In this document: one piece after another, positions 36,401-49,671 of the stretch
Position numbering within the stretch: position 1 is the stretch's first letter
How the letters are laid out: each line of letters begins with the position of its first letter
From: Cryptomeria japonica
Taxonomy: Eukaryota; Streptophyta; Pinopsida; Cupressales; Cupressaceae
Direction of reading: 5' to 3'
Length of the DNA stretch: 64,000 nt
Assembly: GCF_030272615.1 (NCBI RefSeq)
Contig: NC_081408.1
Coordinates: forward strand, 310,350,383 to 310,414,382
Notes under the pieces: model-generated
What the model was told of the DNA's origin: nothing
What the model saw: only the letters and a program-made list of their open reading frames with translations
Database searches by the model: none
Made by a program: the position numbers and the translations under genes

Positions 36401-36887
36401 CTTCTTCCTCACTATCATCATCTTCTTCAGAATCTACCTATTCTAGTTGAAGTGGTACTACAACATTCACTTCATCGACTTCTGGCTTCACCGGTTCTGG
36501 TTCCAAAATCAGAATGTAAGGTTCATCTTCTTTCTTGTCCTTACTGGTTTCTCCTAAAACTTTAGGACACTCATCCACTCGAACATCAACACTTTCAATT
36601 ATTTTCTTTGTTTGGTTGTTGTAACATTTGTAGGCTTTACTTGTGCTGGAGTAACCAAGAAATATGCCTTCATCACTCTTAGCATCAAACTTACCAACAT
36701 AGTCACCTCTCTTGGTAAAACATTTACTGCTAAAAATCTTAAAATAACTGACATTAGGTGATCTACCATACCAGTGTTCATAAGGAGTTTTATCCTTACC
36801 TCTCTATATAAACATCTGGTTCATAGTGTAGAAAGATATGTTGATAGCTTCTCTCCAAAAAATTTTTGCTACACCTCCTTGTATTAG
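36401..36887 (-). pseudogene. Cop-3 integrase C-terminal part
   Basis: On the minus strand GGVAKIFWREAIN, MNQMF and YGRSPNVSYFKIF, then DAKSDEGIFLGYSSTSKAYK and an acidic linker (SEEDDDSEEEEPKDND). This is the half of integrase beyond the solo LTR insertion. Scattered stops. Confidence 0.8.
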
Positions 36888-36892
36888 CATCA

Positions 36893-38419
36893 TGTTGGCA
36901 ATATAGCATTATAACAGACAATGAAAGATTGTTGGCATTTCATAAGGATATTGAGAAGGTTGCTGATGATTATGGATATAACAGGATGTTTACTGTCTTG
37001 ATATTATTATTTTGTCATTGATGTCAAGAAATTGATTTTCTAATTCAGCATGATGTTGCCATATCTTGAGAAGTATGATTTAAAAGAGTATAAAGATGTT
37101 AGTAAAAGACACAGGAAAGAATATGATGAATAAGGGGATGAATAAGGTATTCAATGGGCAGCTATTACCGAGTCAGACAATGATGAGATCATGATGTTTT
37201 AGATTTTTTTAACATCATACATATGTTGTAAATTGTAAGGTTAATACTATACTATGTTACCAAGCAAAGAACCTAGTCGGTAAACCCTAAGGTTATCGCT
37301 ATCGGTTAATGAAGGCGAAATGTCCATCGAGTGAAGTTTAGTATTCATCAAGTTATAACTGAGTTGTTACCAAGTTGTAACCGAGCTATACATACGGCAT
37401 TAAATGTTTACGTGTGTTATTTAATGAAGAAAGTTGATGAGCTGGAACTAATTAAATGATTGGTGAGCCGTGCATGAAGTTTGTTAAGAATCTAAGGCAA
37501 TGGAAAGTCAGCATGAATATCTACAACGTAGATTGAACCACAATACCCTGGCACAAGTTCCAAGACTAATATGCAAGTTCCAAGGCAGGGTAAAACATTT
37601 TCAAATCGAAAGATGCATTGAACCTGGACTAGATCAAAGATCTGATGGCTACGATTGATCATGGGAAATGCGATCAAGGAGATTAAGCAGTTACCTAATT
37701 ATTTATAAATAGGAAACTGATGTTAAACAGTGAATGCAGGCAAGTGTATGCACAGGGATGCTACATAGTTATTACTGAGCATAGAAGCTTGAAGACCTGT
37801 TAGAATAATAGAGTATAGAAGCCCAGTAGATGGACAAGATTAATTCTATGTCTAGATTGTATTGAACAAATAGGAATCTACTTTAGCATTTTAGATGTGA
37901 AGTTGTAGATAGATTTTATTACTATTATTTTGTGAAAGTGACAGAAAATCTCTTAACTGAGTGGACTTAACAGTCTTATTTGTAAAACCCTCTAGTAAGG
38001 TGACATTTTGATTGAGTGTTTGAAATCCTTTAACAAGGTCACTTCTAACAAGGTGAAGATCCTAACAGATCTGAGGGAAATCCCTTAACCGGGTTACATC
38101 TAGCAATGTGTTTGTAATCTTTAATAGGATTTGCTTTTAATCGAGCATACTCTAGAAGAGTATATTTCTTAGTGGGTCCGAAATCCCACAGTGGTTTTTC
38201 CCTATTTGGGTTTCCACATTAAATCCGGTGTTATGAGGTTTATGATGTTTATATGCTTTTGAGTTTGCATGTTTGACAGTTTTGGTTATATTATTGAAAT
38301 ATATGTTACCGAGGTTGAATCTGATGTTTTAATGGAAGATTAAGTTTTTATGATTCACCCCCCCCCCCTCATCTTATTGGCTATTGGATCTGTACTTATA
38401 TTAAGTATTAGAACTATCA
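36893..38419 (+). mobile_element. Solo LTR of a copia-like element inside Cop-3
   Basis: 1527 bp, TGTTGGCAATATAGC...TTAGAACTATCA, flanked by the 5-bp duplication CATCA (36,888-36,892 and 38,420-38,424). Removing it and one CATCA rejoins the Cop-3 integrase frame (EVARM and LIQGG). It has no PBS, PPT or coding DNA, so it is what remains after recombination between two LTRs. A C-run lies near its 3' end (38,359-38,368), as in the other copia LTRs. Confidence 0.9.
37704..37712 (+). promoter_or_regulatory. TATA box of the solo LTR
   Basis: TATAAATAG in the middle of the solo LTR, in its forward orientation, where a U3 promoter is expected. Confidence 0.5.
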
Positions 38420-38424
38420 CATCA

Positions 38425-39057
38425 TTCTAGCAACTTCAACAACTGACCGATTGTTCCTCTCCGCAATAGCATTTTGTTGTGGTGTCCTATGTGCAGAAAG
38501 TTGCCTCTTAATTCCATTGTCTTCACAATATCTAGTGAATTCCTCAGAAGTAAATTCACCTCCTTGGTCAGTCCTCAGACACTTATCTTCTTACCACTTT
38601 CCTTTTTAGCTAAGACACTGAATGCCTTAAACTTACTAAAGGCTTCTATTTTGTCCTTCAAGAATGTGACCCACATCATTCTTTAGTAATCATTAGTGAA
38701 GATCATAAAATATCTATCACCTTGAATACTTTTGGTTCTTATTGGTCCACAGAGCTTTATATGAACCAAATCTAACAAATGTATTGCTGAGAAAGATTTT
38801 CTCTTAAAATTTGAAGATGTCATCTTCCCTGACTGACATTCCTTACACAGAGTATTCACTGGTTTTTCCAACTGAGGCAAACCTCTTACTGACTTGGACT
38901 TATTGACATTGACAATGTTATCAAAATTTATATGACAAAATCTTCGATGCCAAAGCCAACTATCATCTACTTTAGCAATTAAATAGTTTTTGACTTTAGT
39001 ATTTAGGTGAAACAAGTTACCTTTTGTCTGCTTTTTGGTTGCAACCAATTCACCTTT
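38425..39057 (-). pseudogene. Cop-3 integrase N-terminal part and catalytic core
   Basis: 39,048-38,683 reads WLWHRRFCHINFDN and CKECQSGKM (zinc region), then LLDLVHIKLCGP, where the first catalytic Asp reads Lys. Further on [15 protein letters not shown] keeps the second Asp, and [17 protein letters not shown] keeps the Glu. It is interrupted at 38,420 by the solo LTR. One or more stops lie between 38,683 and 38,640. Confidence 0.85.
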
Positions 39058-39345
39058 TCACCCATAGATTTTGCTCATTCCATTCTTATATTCCAATGGG
39101 TAACCTTTGTCATTGAGTTGAGCTACACTCAAAAGATTGTGCTTTAATCCTTCAACCCAGTAGACATCATCTGCAATGATCTTTCCATTAAGAGAAATAG
39201 TTCCCTTTCCTTTTACCATGCAAGGTGAGTCATTTCCAAATTTCACAACTCCTCCATCAAATTATTTCAAAGTAATAAATTTACTCCGATCATCGGTCAT
39301 GTGATGTGAACAACTACTATATATAATCTAATCATCAGAACTATC
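39058..39345 (-). pseudogene. Cop-3 aspartic protease
   Basis: The frame 39,246-39,058 has GKGTISLNGK and LKHNLLSVAQLNDKGYP. Upstream, across a stop, the active-site region reads YSSCSHHMTDD in place of DSGCS-HM, so the catalytic Asp is lost. Confidence 0.75.
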
Positions 39346-40420
39346 CATGCGAGAAACTAATGCCTTCTGATCAGATGTCTCCTCTTTAATGGCAACAAAG
39401 ACAATGTCTTCATTAGCATCTCCCTTAGACTCCTCATTAGTGATTCCACCATCAACTGCAATAAGGCAATCTCATTTGCCTTTGCCTTTGTACTTCTTGT
39501 ACTTCTCACGCTTATGCTCATTGTTAGCATTAAGAAAGTTAGCTACAATATGTACAGTCTTGTTACATGCAAAACACTTCAAAGGTAATTTACCTCTGTA
39601 CTTACCAGTACCTCTGGGTAATCGCTTGGCCAACAATGCTTCAAGACTGATCAAACTGTCTTCATCATCGACTTCTCTACTAGATCTAGACTCATGACTG
39701 TGACTAACATCTCTTCTTTTCCTCATAGGTGGATTAGAGATTGAAGCTCTAAATGCAGATTCGGATTTCTGAGTACTACCATCATAACCATTTAACTCAA
39801 ATGCAGTAAGTTTGCCAATGATGGAGTCAAGAGTTACTTTTATTTTATCAATAGACTTTATCTCTTGAATGGCTACAACTCAGATAGCATAGACCGGTAG
39901 AAGGGTTCTCAACACCTTACTAACCACTGTGGCATCCTCCACTTTTCCACCAGCACTCTTGATCTCACTGACTATCTCCTTGATCCTCTGACATAGTGTT
40001 GAATATTATCACCTTCAACCATCCACATGTCATCAAATTTACCTCTCAGACTCTCTTCTTTGGCAATCTTCACATGCTCATTACCACTATAGATCTCCTC
40101 ATGTTTCCTCCACACATCATAAGAAGACTCCAAACCATGAACATCTACATACTTTGAATCAGACAAAGAACTGATAATGACCTCCAATGCTTGATTATTC
40201 TCTTGTTGTTCTTTCTTTTGATCGTCAGATAGAGTCCCACTTGGTGTAGTATATGGTGTAATAACATGTTCCCACTATTAACTTCCTAGACTCTTGATAT
40301 AGATCTTCATCCTATCACTCCATATTCTATAGTTTTTCCTATTAAACTTCAGACCTTCTTTCTTCATCATGTTCTTCTAGATCTTTACATCAAGCTATTA
40401 GGCTTAGACACTAGAGGACC
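39346..40420 (-). pseudogene. Cop-3 gag
   Basis: The capsid region at 40,187-39,972 reads SLSDSKYVDVHGLESSYDVW and AKEESLRGKFDDMWMVEG, a typical plant copia gag. The knuckle region (39,726-39,472) is CFACNKTVH..., with the last Cys of CX2CX4HX4C replaced by Phe, the same change as in Cop-2. Several frames are needed to read the whole. Confidence 0.8.
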
Positions 40421-40426
40421 TAAAAT

Positions 40427-40438
40427 TCTCTGATACCA
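40427..40438 (-). other. Primer binding site of Cop-3
   Basis: Minus-strand TGGTATCAGAGA, two bases from the LTR end. Matches the initiator-Met tRNA type site at 11 of 12 bases. Confidence 0.8.
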
Positions 40439-40440
40439 AT

Positions 40441-41841
40441 TGATGATATGATGAATCAATAAGGATCCAAACAACTATTGAGAGGGGGTAGTGAATCAGT
40501 AGTTAGAAAACTGACAATACTTTCATCAAACTCAAAAAAAATCTCACAGGTCTATCATTGAACTAAACTGGTTCAATCTTTGAGCTACAAACTAAAATAA
40601 CACTGACAATTTTACCGGTTGATTGGCATACAAAAATAATAGTATAACGGATCTGAAACTCCAAAACCATTTAACCAAAATATCAAAATACTTTACTAAC
40701 AATAGTAAAAACACATTTCATATTTATGTCGGTCATCTTATCATAACTTTAAAGTGGATTTAAAAGTTAAGAAAATTAACCATAGCAAACATAACCACAA
40801 AAACCATTCACCACTTGACACAATGCTTTTTGACGTGGAAACCCAAATGGGAGAAACCACGATGGGGATGAATACCTACAAGTATTTTGAAGTTCGCCCT
40901 ATTAGGAGCCAAGCCTGCTAAAACTTTACAAAATGTCTTGTTAGGAACAGATCCTATTAGGGACCACCCAGTTAAGCGATTGACTATAATGCACCGTTAG
41001 AAGCAATACCATGTTAGGAGTAACCTCGATAGAGGATTTGAAATCCAAGCTAATGAATCACCTAGGTAGAGGATTTAGATAGCACTAAGCCTGTTAAAGC
41101 TTACCCAGTTAAGGGATTTAACTTTTGTATTTGTTAGAGAACAATAGGGGTTTGCTGTTCTGGTAAATAGCACTACTCTTCTTAAGCATATCCTTTTCAT
41201 GCTCCTATCTACCTTCACACATATTGCAGATACACCTTCTGGTTCTGAAATCAGTCACACTGACACTTAACCAAAATTGCCAACACTACAACAAAACAAC
41301 TCATCGATCTTATAAGAAAAACAATAGGTCGGTAACACATCACAAACCTAAGATCTCATTGAGATTACAAACAAAACATTTCAAGTATGACCGTTAGATT
41401 ACATAAAAATCATTGCACATTGTTCAAGACAACCTCGATCGCTCCTTGATCACTGCTTCATCGAATCCTATAACTCATCACGCGGTTTCCTCTTCATGAA
41501 ATGTACTCACTCATTCCCATGAAGATAAAACTATTATCTCTATGCACCAAAAACCACTTGAAACTTATCACATACAACATGCATATGTGGCATAATCATT
41601 ACCGATCACCATTTGATAAAAAATCAATACAACTGATTCACCAAGCTTCATCAGTTAGGGTTTGGCACATCAACACGTAGGGTTACCAGTTGATCTCACT
41701 ACTTCAAAATTAATACCAATTTCCTTCACTAGCTCACCTACCAGTTGCAAAACAACATCATAACAACATCATTACCGATTACAATTGATATCAATGACAA
41801 CACAATAGTTCATCAATGCAATCTTCAATCAAATACCAACA
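40441..41841 (-). repeat. 5' LTR of Cop-3 (1401 bp)
   Basis: On the minus strand TGTTGGTATTTG...ATATCATCA. Complete, with PBS beyond its inner end and the duplication CATAT outside. Holds a G-run (40,482-40,487, plus strand) near the inner end. Confidence 0.9.
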
Positions 41842-43367
41842 CATATTTTTTCAAAATTCCTTTCCTAATTTCTTTTCATAAGATTTAGAAAAAAACAAAT
41901 CAAAAATAGAAATCAAATGTTAAAATATATTAAGATACAATGAACGGGATATAATAATTTAATCACTTCCACTTATTCAAATTACACTTATATATATAAA
42001 CTCGATTTAATAATCAAACATACCGATTAATTAAATGATCAACTCGTCAATAATAACTAAATAGAATTAAATCCGACATTAAATAAATATTTATAATTAA
42101 AGTAATCAAAATAAATAACTAACTAAGGATTAAAATTGTCAAATAGTTAATAAAGTCAATAACGTGAAATCAATAAATATTCAACAAATCAAATCAACTT
42201 AAAACATAAATCATTAAATTTGATCTTGAAATCCCAATTTAATTTTAATTCAAGTTCAAACACGGGAGATAGCAAATAATTAAAAATCATTAAATCTTAA
42301 TTATTTAAAATAACACTAGTACTAATAAAGTCATAAATTAGTATTAAATAACCACTTGATCAAAGGCAATCAGTTATCATAATTTAAATAATTAAATAAT
42401 AATTCTATCATTATACTCAATAAACCTCAATCCAATAACCGAATAACTGAACTCATCATGCCACATACTCACAAGTCATGACAATGATGATGACATGGCA
42501 AACTTTTCCAAGACTAACAACAAGTCTCGACATCAGACCTAGACCTAGAGTGTGGGTATGGAACCAACGTCATCTCCGAACCATATATTGCCATTGGGAA
42601 GAGGCACGCTCGCACCTATCAAGCCAGGGGAGATCACACTTGGTTGCTCGAGAGGAATGAATGCCTTAATACCTGTAACCCTGCAACCACAATGAAAGTA
42701 CATGTGCATATACATATATGTACATACATAGCAAGCAAGCGGGGAAATATCGCAATGGCACATCCACTCGCATTGAGAAATGTGACGTTGATTCCTGCAT
42801 GAAGAAAGTCAAACAATTCTCACACAATGAACATACAACTCATGAAACATGGCATCATAGGCAAGCAAAACTAAGGTTAGTATATCCATTTGATTGCAAA
42901 GCATAGACAATTAAATCCACCATCTCATATGAAGCATGTAAATTTCTTCAAGACATATGGTTAATCAATATCTAATATTGCTAATCATCTAATCAACATC
43001 ATAATATAAATCCATGTGTCATATAACATCTCACTAATCATTTGGTTCACATAAATAGTTACAACCTATCATAAACATAATTCATTACATTGCTTAGACA
43101 AAATCAAATCCAAACATATCTATCATCGTAACAAAACGTGTATGGCCTATTAACACATGAGCGTATGTGCAGGATCTAATAAATCACATGATCGACAAAA
43201 TTACACTATCATCCATAACCATAGAATAACATAATTCCGCATAATGTCTAGCATCATACTAAGCAACTAAAATACATTAAACCTTGACCTCAACTCGAAA
43301 CACCATATTGGTACCTTGGCAAGCCTATTATGGTGTCGCATCAACTAGGTCAAGGAGAGGCATTACA

Positions 43368-43380
43368 TCCTCCCCCCCTT
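43368..43380 (-). other. Polypurine tract of LARD-1
   Basis: Minus-strand AAGGGGGGGAGGA directly before the LTR start TGTAATGCC. Confidence 0.75.
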
Positions 43381-46300
43381 GGTTTCAACTTACTCCTGGT
43401 TCAAGTCGCTACGGTTAGGATACATCAAACATTACCCGATCCAAGAAATTCTTTAAGCATAAGCGATATTTAGTTCTACTTAATTTGGGTTTCGACAAAC
43501 TATATATTATTTAGTCATTTCCTGATTGAAGGTGAGGTTTCAAAATCAGAGTTCTTCATTCATACCTTATTCCTCTAATATAAATTCATTTCACAAAAGA
43601 TGACAAGTTATAATCTTTCTACTAATTACTATGCGTGTGCTAAATCACTAGGATATTACCAAGGAAACCTCCTTTAACCACATTAGTAAAAAAAATTAGA
43701 GCTCTTAATTCCTATCATCAAGTAGGCATAAATCGCAATAATTTATATTATTTAAGCATATCGACACTCTTTTAGTATCTACCTCTATATACGTAAAGAG
43801 GCAATTGTGCCTTCCGCACAATATTTTCTGCATAAAACATCCCAAAATCATCCAGGAGACCATAGCATGGGTCTACATGAGGGAGAAATTTACCAAAAGT
43901 GCACCCGTTTAGGTCAATTCTAGTCTATAAAACTCAAAGTATCTAAAATTAGGCGGCTCATTAACTTAGAAACGTAAGATTTCTGACACATAAAGCACAT
44001 AATTTCTTCACCATGCCTCCTCTATGCTATCCTAGCTCAATCATCCTTATTTATTGACCTCACAGAGCGTATTCACATAGGCTGAAAGTCATCGAATTCA
44101 ATCAACTGGTTTTTGCCTGACTATTCATGCATTGAAAACCATTCAATCTCAAGCCCTTGTATACTTATTAAATTCAAAAACTTGCCAGTATACGTACTCC
44201 ACTAGCGTATTTCACCTATTTACTTAATATTATCACTACCCAACTAATCAGTTAGTTTAGTGCAACTCTCTCTCTGCGGTGTGCCCCCTCGCACATACTA
44301 TCAGAGGTTCGATGAGGGACGTGATAGAAACAATACTTAACACACAACAAGCTCACAATACAATCACATTTTGGAATGGCTACCATAGACAAGAAAAGAA
44401 CATCCAAAAATAAAATGTCCACAAATCCAAAATAACGAAAAAAAAGAAAATTACTGGCGAAATCCAATCAAGAACGAAGTGCAGAAAGTGCCACTTAAAG
44501 ATAATTTAAAATAAAAGAAGCAAGAAATTGGTGACCGGTCCAAAATAAGGAAAATCCGAAACCACGTTACTCACAATCACAGAAAATTCAAAGCCAAATA
44601 AACATTCACTCAATCCACATCATGAGGTGACTAATGTTAGTCACACCAAAGGGAGTAACCGCTATACAACACCCAAGGGTACAATGCCCTCGAGTGAGTA
44701 GAGAGTGCACGTCATGCATCTATGATCTTTACTTAGCTTCCATATTTTCTCAATTTCTTTTAATGTGATGCATTCCTTTTTGCGAAGGCCTATATGAGTA
44801 TCTCATAGGAAGAATGAGAATTGCAAGGAAGTGATGGAATGACTAATACACCCATATTCACGCAAAACACACTCACATCAAGCTATTGGTCCAAATTATC
44901 CTATCTACCAAATAACCATATTGTTATCATAAAAACGGATATTAAAATCCTTCATGATCACTTGAAGAGATGTCATAACTTACACCATTATTCTCAATGC
45001 TCAACTATCAGCATACAAACGGTTAGAGTTTCCTTCATAAAATTATTAAGCATTTGATTCAAACACACACTTAGACAAGAAAATAAGTCTTCTTTCTCAC
45101 CCAAGAATAGATTATCAATTTCTAATCATACCCATACTTATTATTATCAGAAATCTCTTATTGCATTGTTAGTTGTTTATGTTACGATTAACACAATCCT
45201 ATTCACAACACCTACCTTTCTCTTGTCACACCATTCAATTGCACACACACATTATTCAATTTCAACTCACTTCCTAAATTGACTTAAATGAAGGCATTTA
45301 TGGGATAGGTGTCTTCAGCCTATCCAAGTTAACTGTCATTCGAAAAACATGATATAAATTCGTTCAATTATTACTTTTAAATCCTACTAGAACTCTCAAG
45401 AGAAACAACTTATTAAAATTCAAATAAAAGATATAGAATTTTTTCTTCTCCCACTTCATTGATTAACCAAGCATTCCTCCAATAACATAGTCCTATTCCA
45501 ATTACATAATGCATATCATAAAACTCACAAATTCATTTCCTTTATCTATTTATATAATACATTACAACCACTCCATATACTAATTCTATTTCCAACATAA
45601 ACCCATAAAAAGACAAGATATACTTGAAATAACTTCCTTCCTGATGCAGACAAAGGGATTCAAATCAACCAATCACCATAACACTCTACAAACTTTATGC
45701 TTTCCCCTCCATGTGGACACCTTGCCTTATAGGTTACAAACACCAAATAAGGGTTTCAATGTTCACAAGGACAAATCTAATTTAGTAACATCTTAGATTG
45801 ATCAAATAGATCATTTGAACCTTGGAAACTCTCAATACCACTGGTTGTACCAACTTGTATGTCTTCCACATAAACTGTCCTATATCCTAGTAACCCTCAA
45901 AAATGATTTTTGAATCATAAATTTCATAGATGCTTTAAACCCATGACATATTCACCATTTCAGATACCCATTTGGGTCCTTTGAGACATATATAATTTTA
46001 AGGTATACTTGTTTTGGATCAATCCCCTCTAAACTGGACTGGTAACCTAATCGTGAGGACTAATTTAGAACAACAAATGAAGTATTTTTTGACTTATTTT
46101 CAAAGAAGACTTGATATCCACAATATAAAACCGGTTTTAAGTACCCATTCGGAATTTCTTCAACATATGTCGAAATCATAATGCATTGTTTTGGAACATC
46201 TCCTTCAAAAATGGGCTGCTACTCTGTCAATTACATGGAAAACACAGGTTGCCTTCCTAGGGCATCATTATTTTAATTGAAAATGTCCATGAACACCCCT

Positions 46301-47674
46301 AAAAGTCAGATAATATGAAATTAGACTCACTAAAATTTCAATCCATACCATTTACAATATTTTATGACGGTAGAAATGATAGAAAATATCAAATTTATAT
46401 GCAAACCCTCATAGCCACGGGTTGCAGACCCAGTCATGAAAAAAAACCATCAACATCTCACTTGATTATCTACCAAAATCAATGGGGCTGGTCTCATTTA
46501 AAATATAAATCATAATAATAGACATCAAAATACTTTTGAGATTGTTAAAACTCCATACATGGGTGTACCAAATGCTGCAACAACAAGAAATCAGAATTTT
46601 TTTGAAAAAGTAAATATTTTCATTGATTTTATTTATGTACAATACCTTCAATCCAACCACCACCTCTTGGATTTGACCTTACATGGTCTCTTAAATCATA
46701 ACCAACCAATTACAACTCAAAACCAACTGACATTCGATTCCTAACTACTCAACTTCTCATCTTGTGCATTTTTGCATAATGACAACTTTTGTCATATGTT
46801 GACAACTTTGCTTCAAATTGAACCCAGGCCTAACCTATGACTTCCATGAACCAATAATGACTCAAATAGGTTCAAATAGGCCACAAAAAACCTTATACAT
46901 CATAAAATACCTTACATTAACCATTGACACACATTTGTAATATCTTGATAATTTTTGACAGACTTGTCAATATGACTTCATTATGACCCAAAACTCTATC
47001 TAATGCCCTTACAAACACTTATTGCATCAAGAATGATTTGGATTGATATTATTACGTACCATGAACTCAAAACCTTAATTTATTGCATCATTGGCCTCAT
47101 TAAGGCATGAAGGCCTATTAGGTTCTCCTGCATCACTTCTTAGTATGAATATAATGTTATAATGCATCTCAATACATACTGAGGTCACAACACTATTCCA
47201 CTCATTACCTAAACCTAGGGTATCACCCCACAGTCATTAATACATCTACATGCACTCAATCATTACAGCATGAGCTTAACACTTCTATTTCAAGATTCAC
47301 CTATTTATCTACAAGGAGGTCAACACAATCAAGCCAATTCCTTAAAAATGTACATGGGTTAAGGGAATACACGCAAACTTTCCTCTAATCATTCATGTAG
47401 GCACACAAATTTAGTAAGACAAGAAAGACTACATAGGGTCATTAGACATCCCTATCATACAAGAGGAATGCATAAGAAATGATCACTTATTTCATACAAA
47501 ATTATAATTTATAGGGGAGATTAGGAAGAGACACAGGCATATGAATCTAGAATCACTAAGATCTTCATGACCTTCTACCATATGCATCCCAAAGAGTGAT
47601 TCCTATTCAAAGAACATCATACTTCTCTCCACATAACTAAGACGTACCACCATAGCCAGAGATCCCAGTGTTGT
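43381..47674 (-). other. Internal domain of LARD-1, no coding capacity seen
   Basis: About 4.3 kb between PPT and PBS. The longest open stretches are around 60-80 codons and none shows gag, protease, RT, RNase H or integrase motifs on either strand. Composition is AT-rich throughout. If it moved, proteins came from another element. Confidence 0.7.
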
Positions 47675-47693
47675 AACTTGGGCTCTGATACCA
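47675..47693 (-). other. Primer binding site of LARD-1
   Basis: Minus-strand TGGTATCAGAGCCCAAGTT, three bases from the right LTR. Complementary type to initiator-Met tRNA. Confidence 0.8.
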
Positions 47694-49671
47694 ACGTGTA
47701 GCACCGGCCAATTAAACCTAGGGAAACTTACATCAACTTACCTAAAAGAGAAGAATATTTTTTTTGTTTTACACTAACTTGGTTTCCATTAAACTTAAAT
47801 TAGACATTGTGTTCATTGCTAAATTCTTATCTGTTGGTTGTTGCACTATGTTCCTAAAACAAGCGAAATAATGCTTATATGTTTTCATTGTTTCCTCATT
47901 ACTTGGTTCAACATTAATTATGTTTCAAGTTCAATACATTAAACTTGCCACCACCATAATAATGCACTTCAATGCACCTACTGATTTAGTTTTAACATGA
48001 AACACCACTACGTGAACACATATACGCATACTAACCTATATGGTATCCTCTCACAAGGGTATGCTACATATGTTGCCCTCGAAATACTTAATGCATATTA
48101 TCGTCATTAATATGTGACCACCTCTAACTAGATATTAGCTATACTTCCACAAGCCTACATACTCATGTGCACAACACAACCTAAATGCTATGAGCTTACT
48201 AATGCATGTTACATCATACTCCTCTAACATATGTCATGAATTAGGGAGATACTAAATATGCATGATCGCTATGAATACATGTCCTTACCTCTAGCGTGGA
48301 CGTCAAATCAAATTACGATATAACCTCATTCCGAACTTAGCTCTATGAACACCCTCTAATCTCTTATGCTTATACCTTAGCATGAAAACTATGAGCTACG
48401 ATGGCTATGATGACTATTCCTACAACGCTGCCCACTTACTTACTGGATCACTTATGCACTACTCTATCTCACTCTATCACCAAGTGCATGCACACTAGCC
48501 TACTTACGCAACTATATGCACATTACATTAATCACACGAATTATTGGTTTGATTGCAGCCTTACATAATCATACACATTTCCTTTTAAGACCTTTGTGAG
48601 ATCAATTTTCTAAGTTTCATTTAGTTTTCAGCATTGGGGTTGGTTTAGGTTCCATGATATTGGCTATGTCACTAATGGATCTTGTGTTTCATGCTCTAAC
48701 ATTGATAGCCTAATAAGGTCTTGTTTGAAGTCTTACTCAAGTCAACTTATCTCATAACTCAAATGAAAACATATACTTGTATTGTAATTATATTCGCATG
48801 AGGGTTTTTAATTACCCAAGCATTAATTAATTTCCATTCTCTATAGTATAACATGATTAAAGTAATAAAAGAATCTTTCTTTCAATACATTATGATCACA
48901 CTTACGCATCTACTATCTAACATATTAATGCCACATAAATTATTGTATTGCTGATCTAAGATAAATTTATCCATAAGCACATTGTAAATTACAACTAACT
49001 AAATTACTTCACAAACTAAGCATGACAAATACATACAAACATTGTGTAGCAAATAAAAGGTTACAATGCTTATTAACAATAAAACATTACTTGGAAGAAT
49101 ATATATTTCACTTCTCCATTTTACATAATAGTATCTTACAATACTTCCATTGGAAGTATAATCTAAAGCATAATCTTGGGTTCAATAAATGTTACTATTA
49201 CATAATGAATACAATTGCGAGATCTCACTTATTTTCTACATTCCTAGTCTATTACATAATAAAAGCAACTCAAAATTAAGAAGTAATCAATATATGAATC
49301 TGCTCCAATAATTCCACGACCAACATGAATAAGGAAGATCCAAGTATAGACATGAAGGGAACACCAACATAGAGGGAAAAATCACAATGGCAAAAAGCTC
49401 CAACCACCCGACCAATGTGGAACCTACAAGGAACCACCCCCGAGCTAGGAGATGTCACTAGGTCCCAACTCGCACACTAAACCTAGGTTGACACTAGTTC
49501 TACCAAAGGGACTAACACCAAATGACTCCCACACACACAAACCATACACCAAAGCAAACAAGAATCAAGAGACGCTAGAGGCCGATTAAACATTAGATCA
49601 TAAATATGAAAGTAAAGCTAGGGACTCATATGTACAAGGGAGTGTCATCCCATGCCAAACCAAGAACAAGG

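Larger units (their letters stand above)
33821..41841 (-). mobile_element. Cop-3: Ty1/copia element nested in LARD-1 left LTR
   Basis: 8021 bp, bounded by TGATGATATG and CCAACA on the plus strand, with target duplication CATAT (33,816-33,820 and 41,842-41,846). The other LARD LTR has one CATAT (63,557-63,561) in the same context, which proves the insertion. Minus-strand order: LTR, PBS, gag, protease, integrase, RT, RNase H (truncated), LTR. A solo LTR splits the integrase. Coding parts are full of stops and frameshifts. Confidence 0.9.
29608..43367 (-). repeat. 3' LTR of LARD-1 (left), interrupted by Cop-3
   Basis: TGTAGTGCC...GGCATTACA. Net length is about 5734 bp after removing Cop-3 plus one CATAT. 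No convincing ORF. It contains the hairpin-rich GC patch at 32,852-33,100. Position 31,615-31,619 (CAAGG, single copy) is the undisturbed counterpart of the Tat-2 insertion site in the other LTR. Confidence 0.85.

Noticed and set aside
47675-47693. TGGTATCAGAGC match as a tRNA gene remnant
   Set aside because: Only the 3' end complement is present at an LTR edge; no cloverleaf or A/B boxes.
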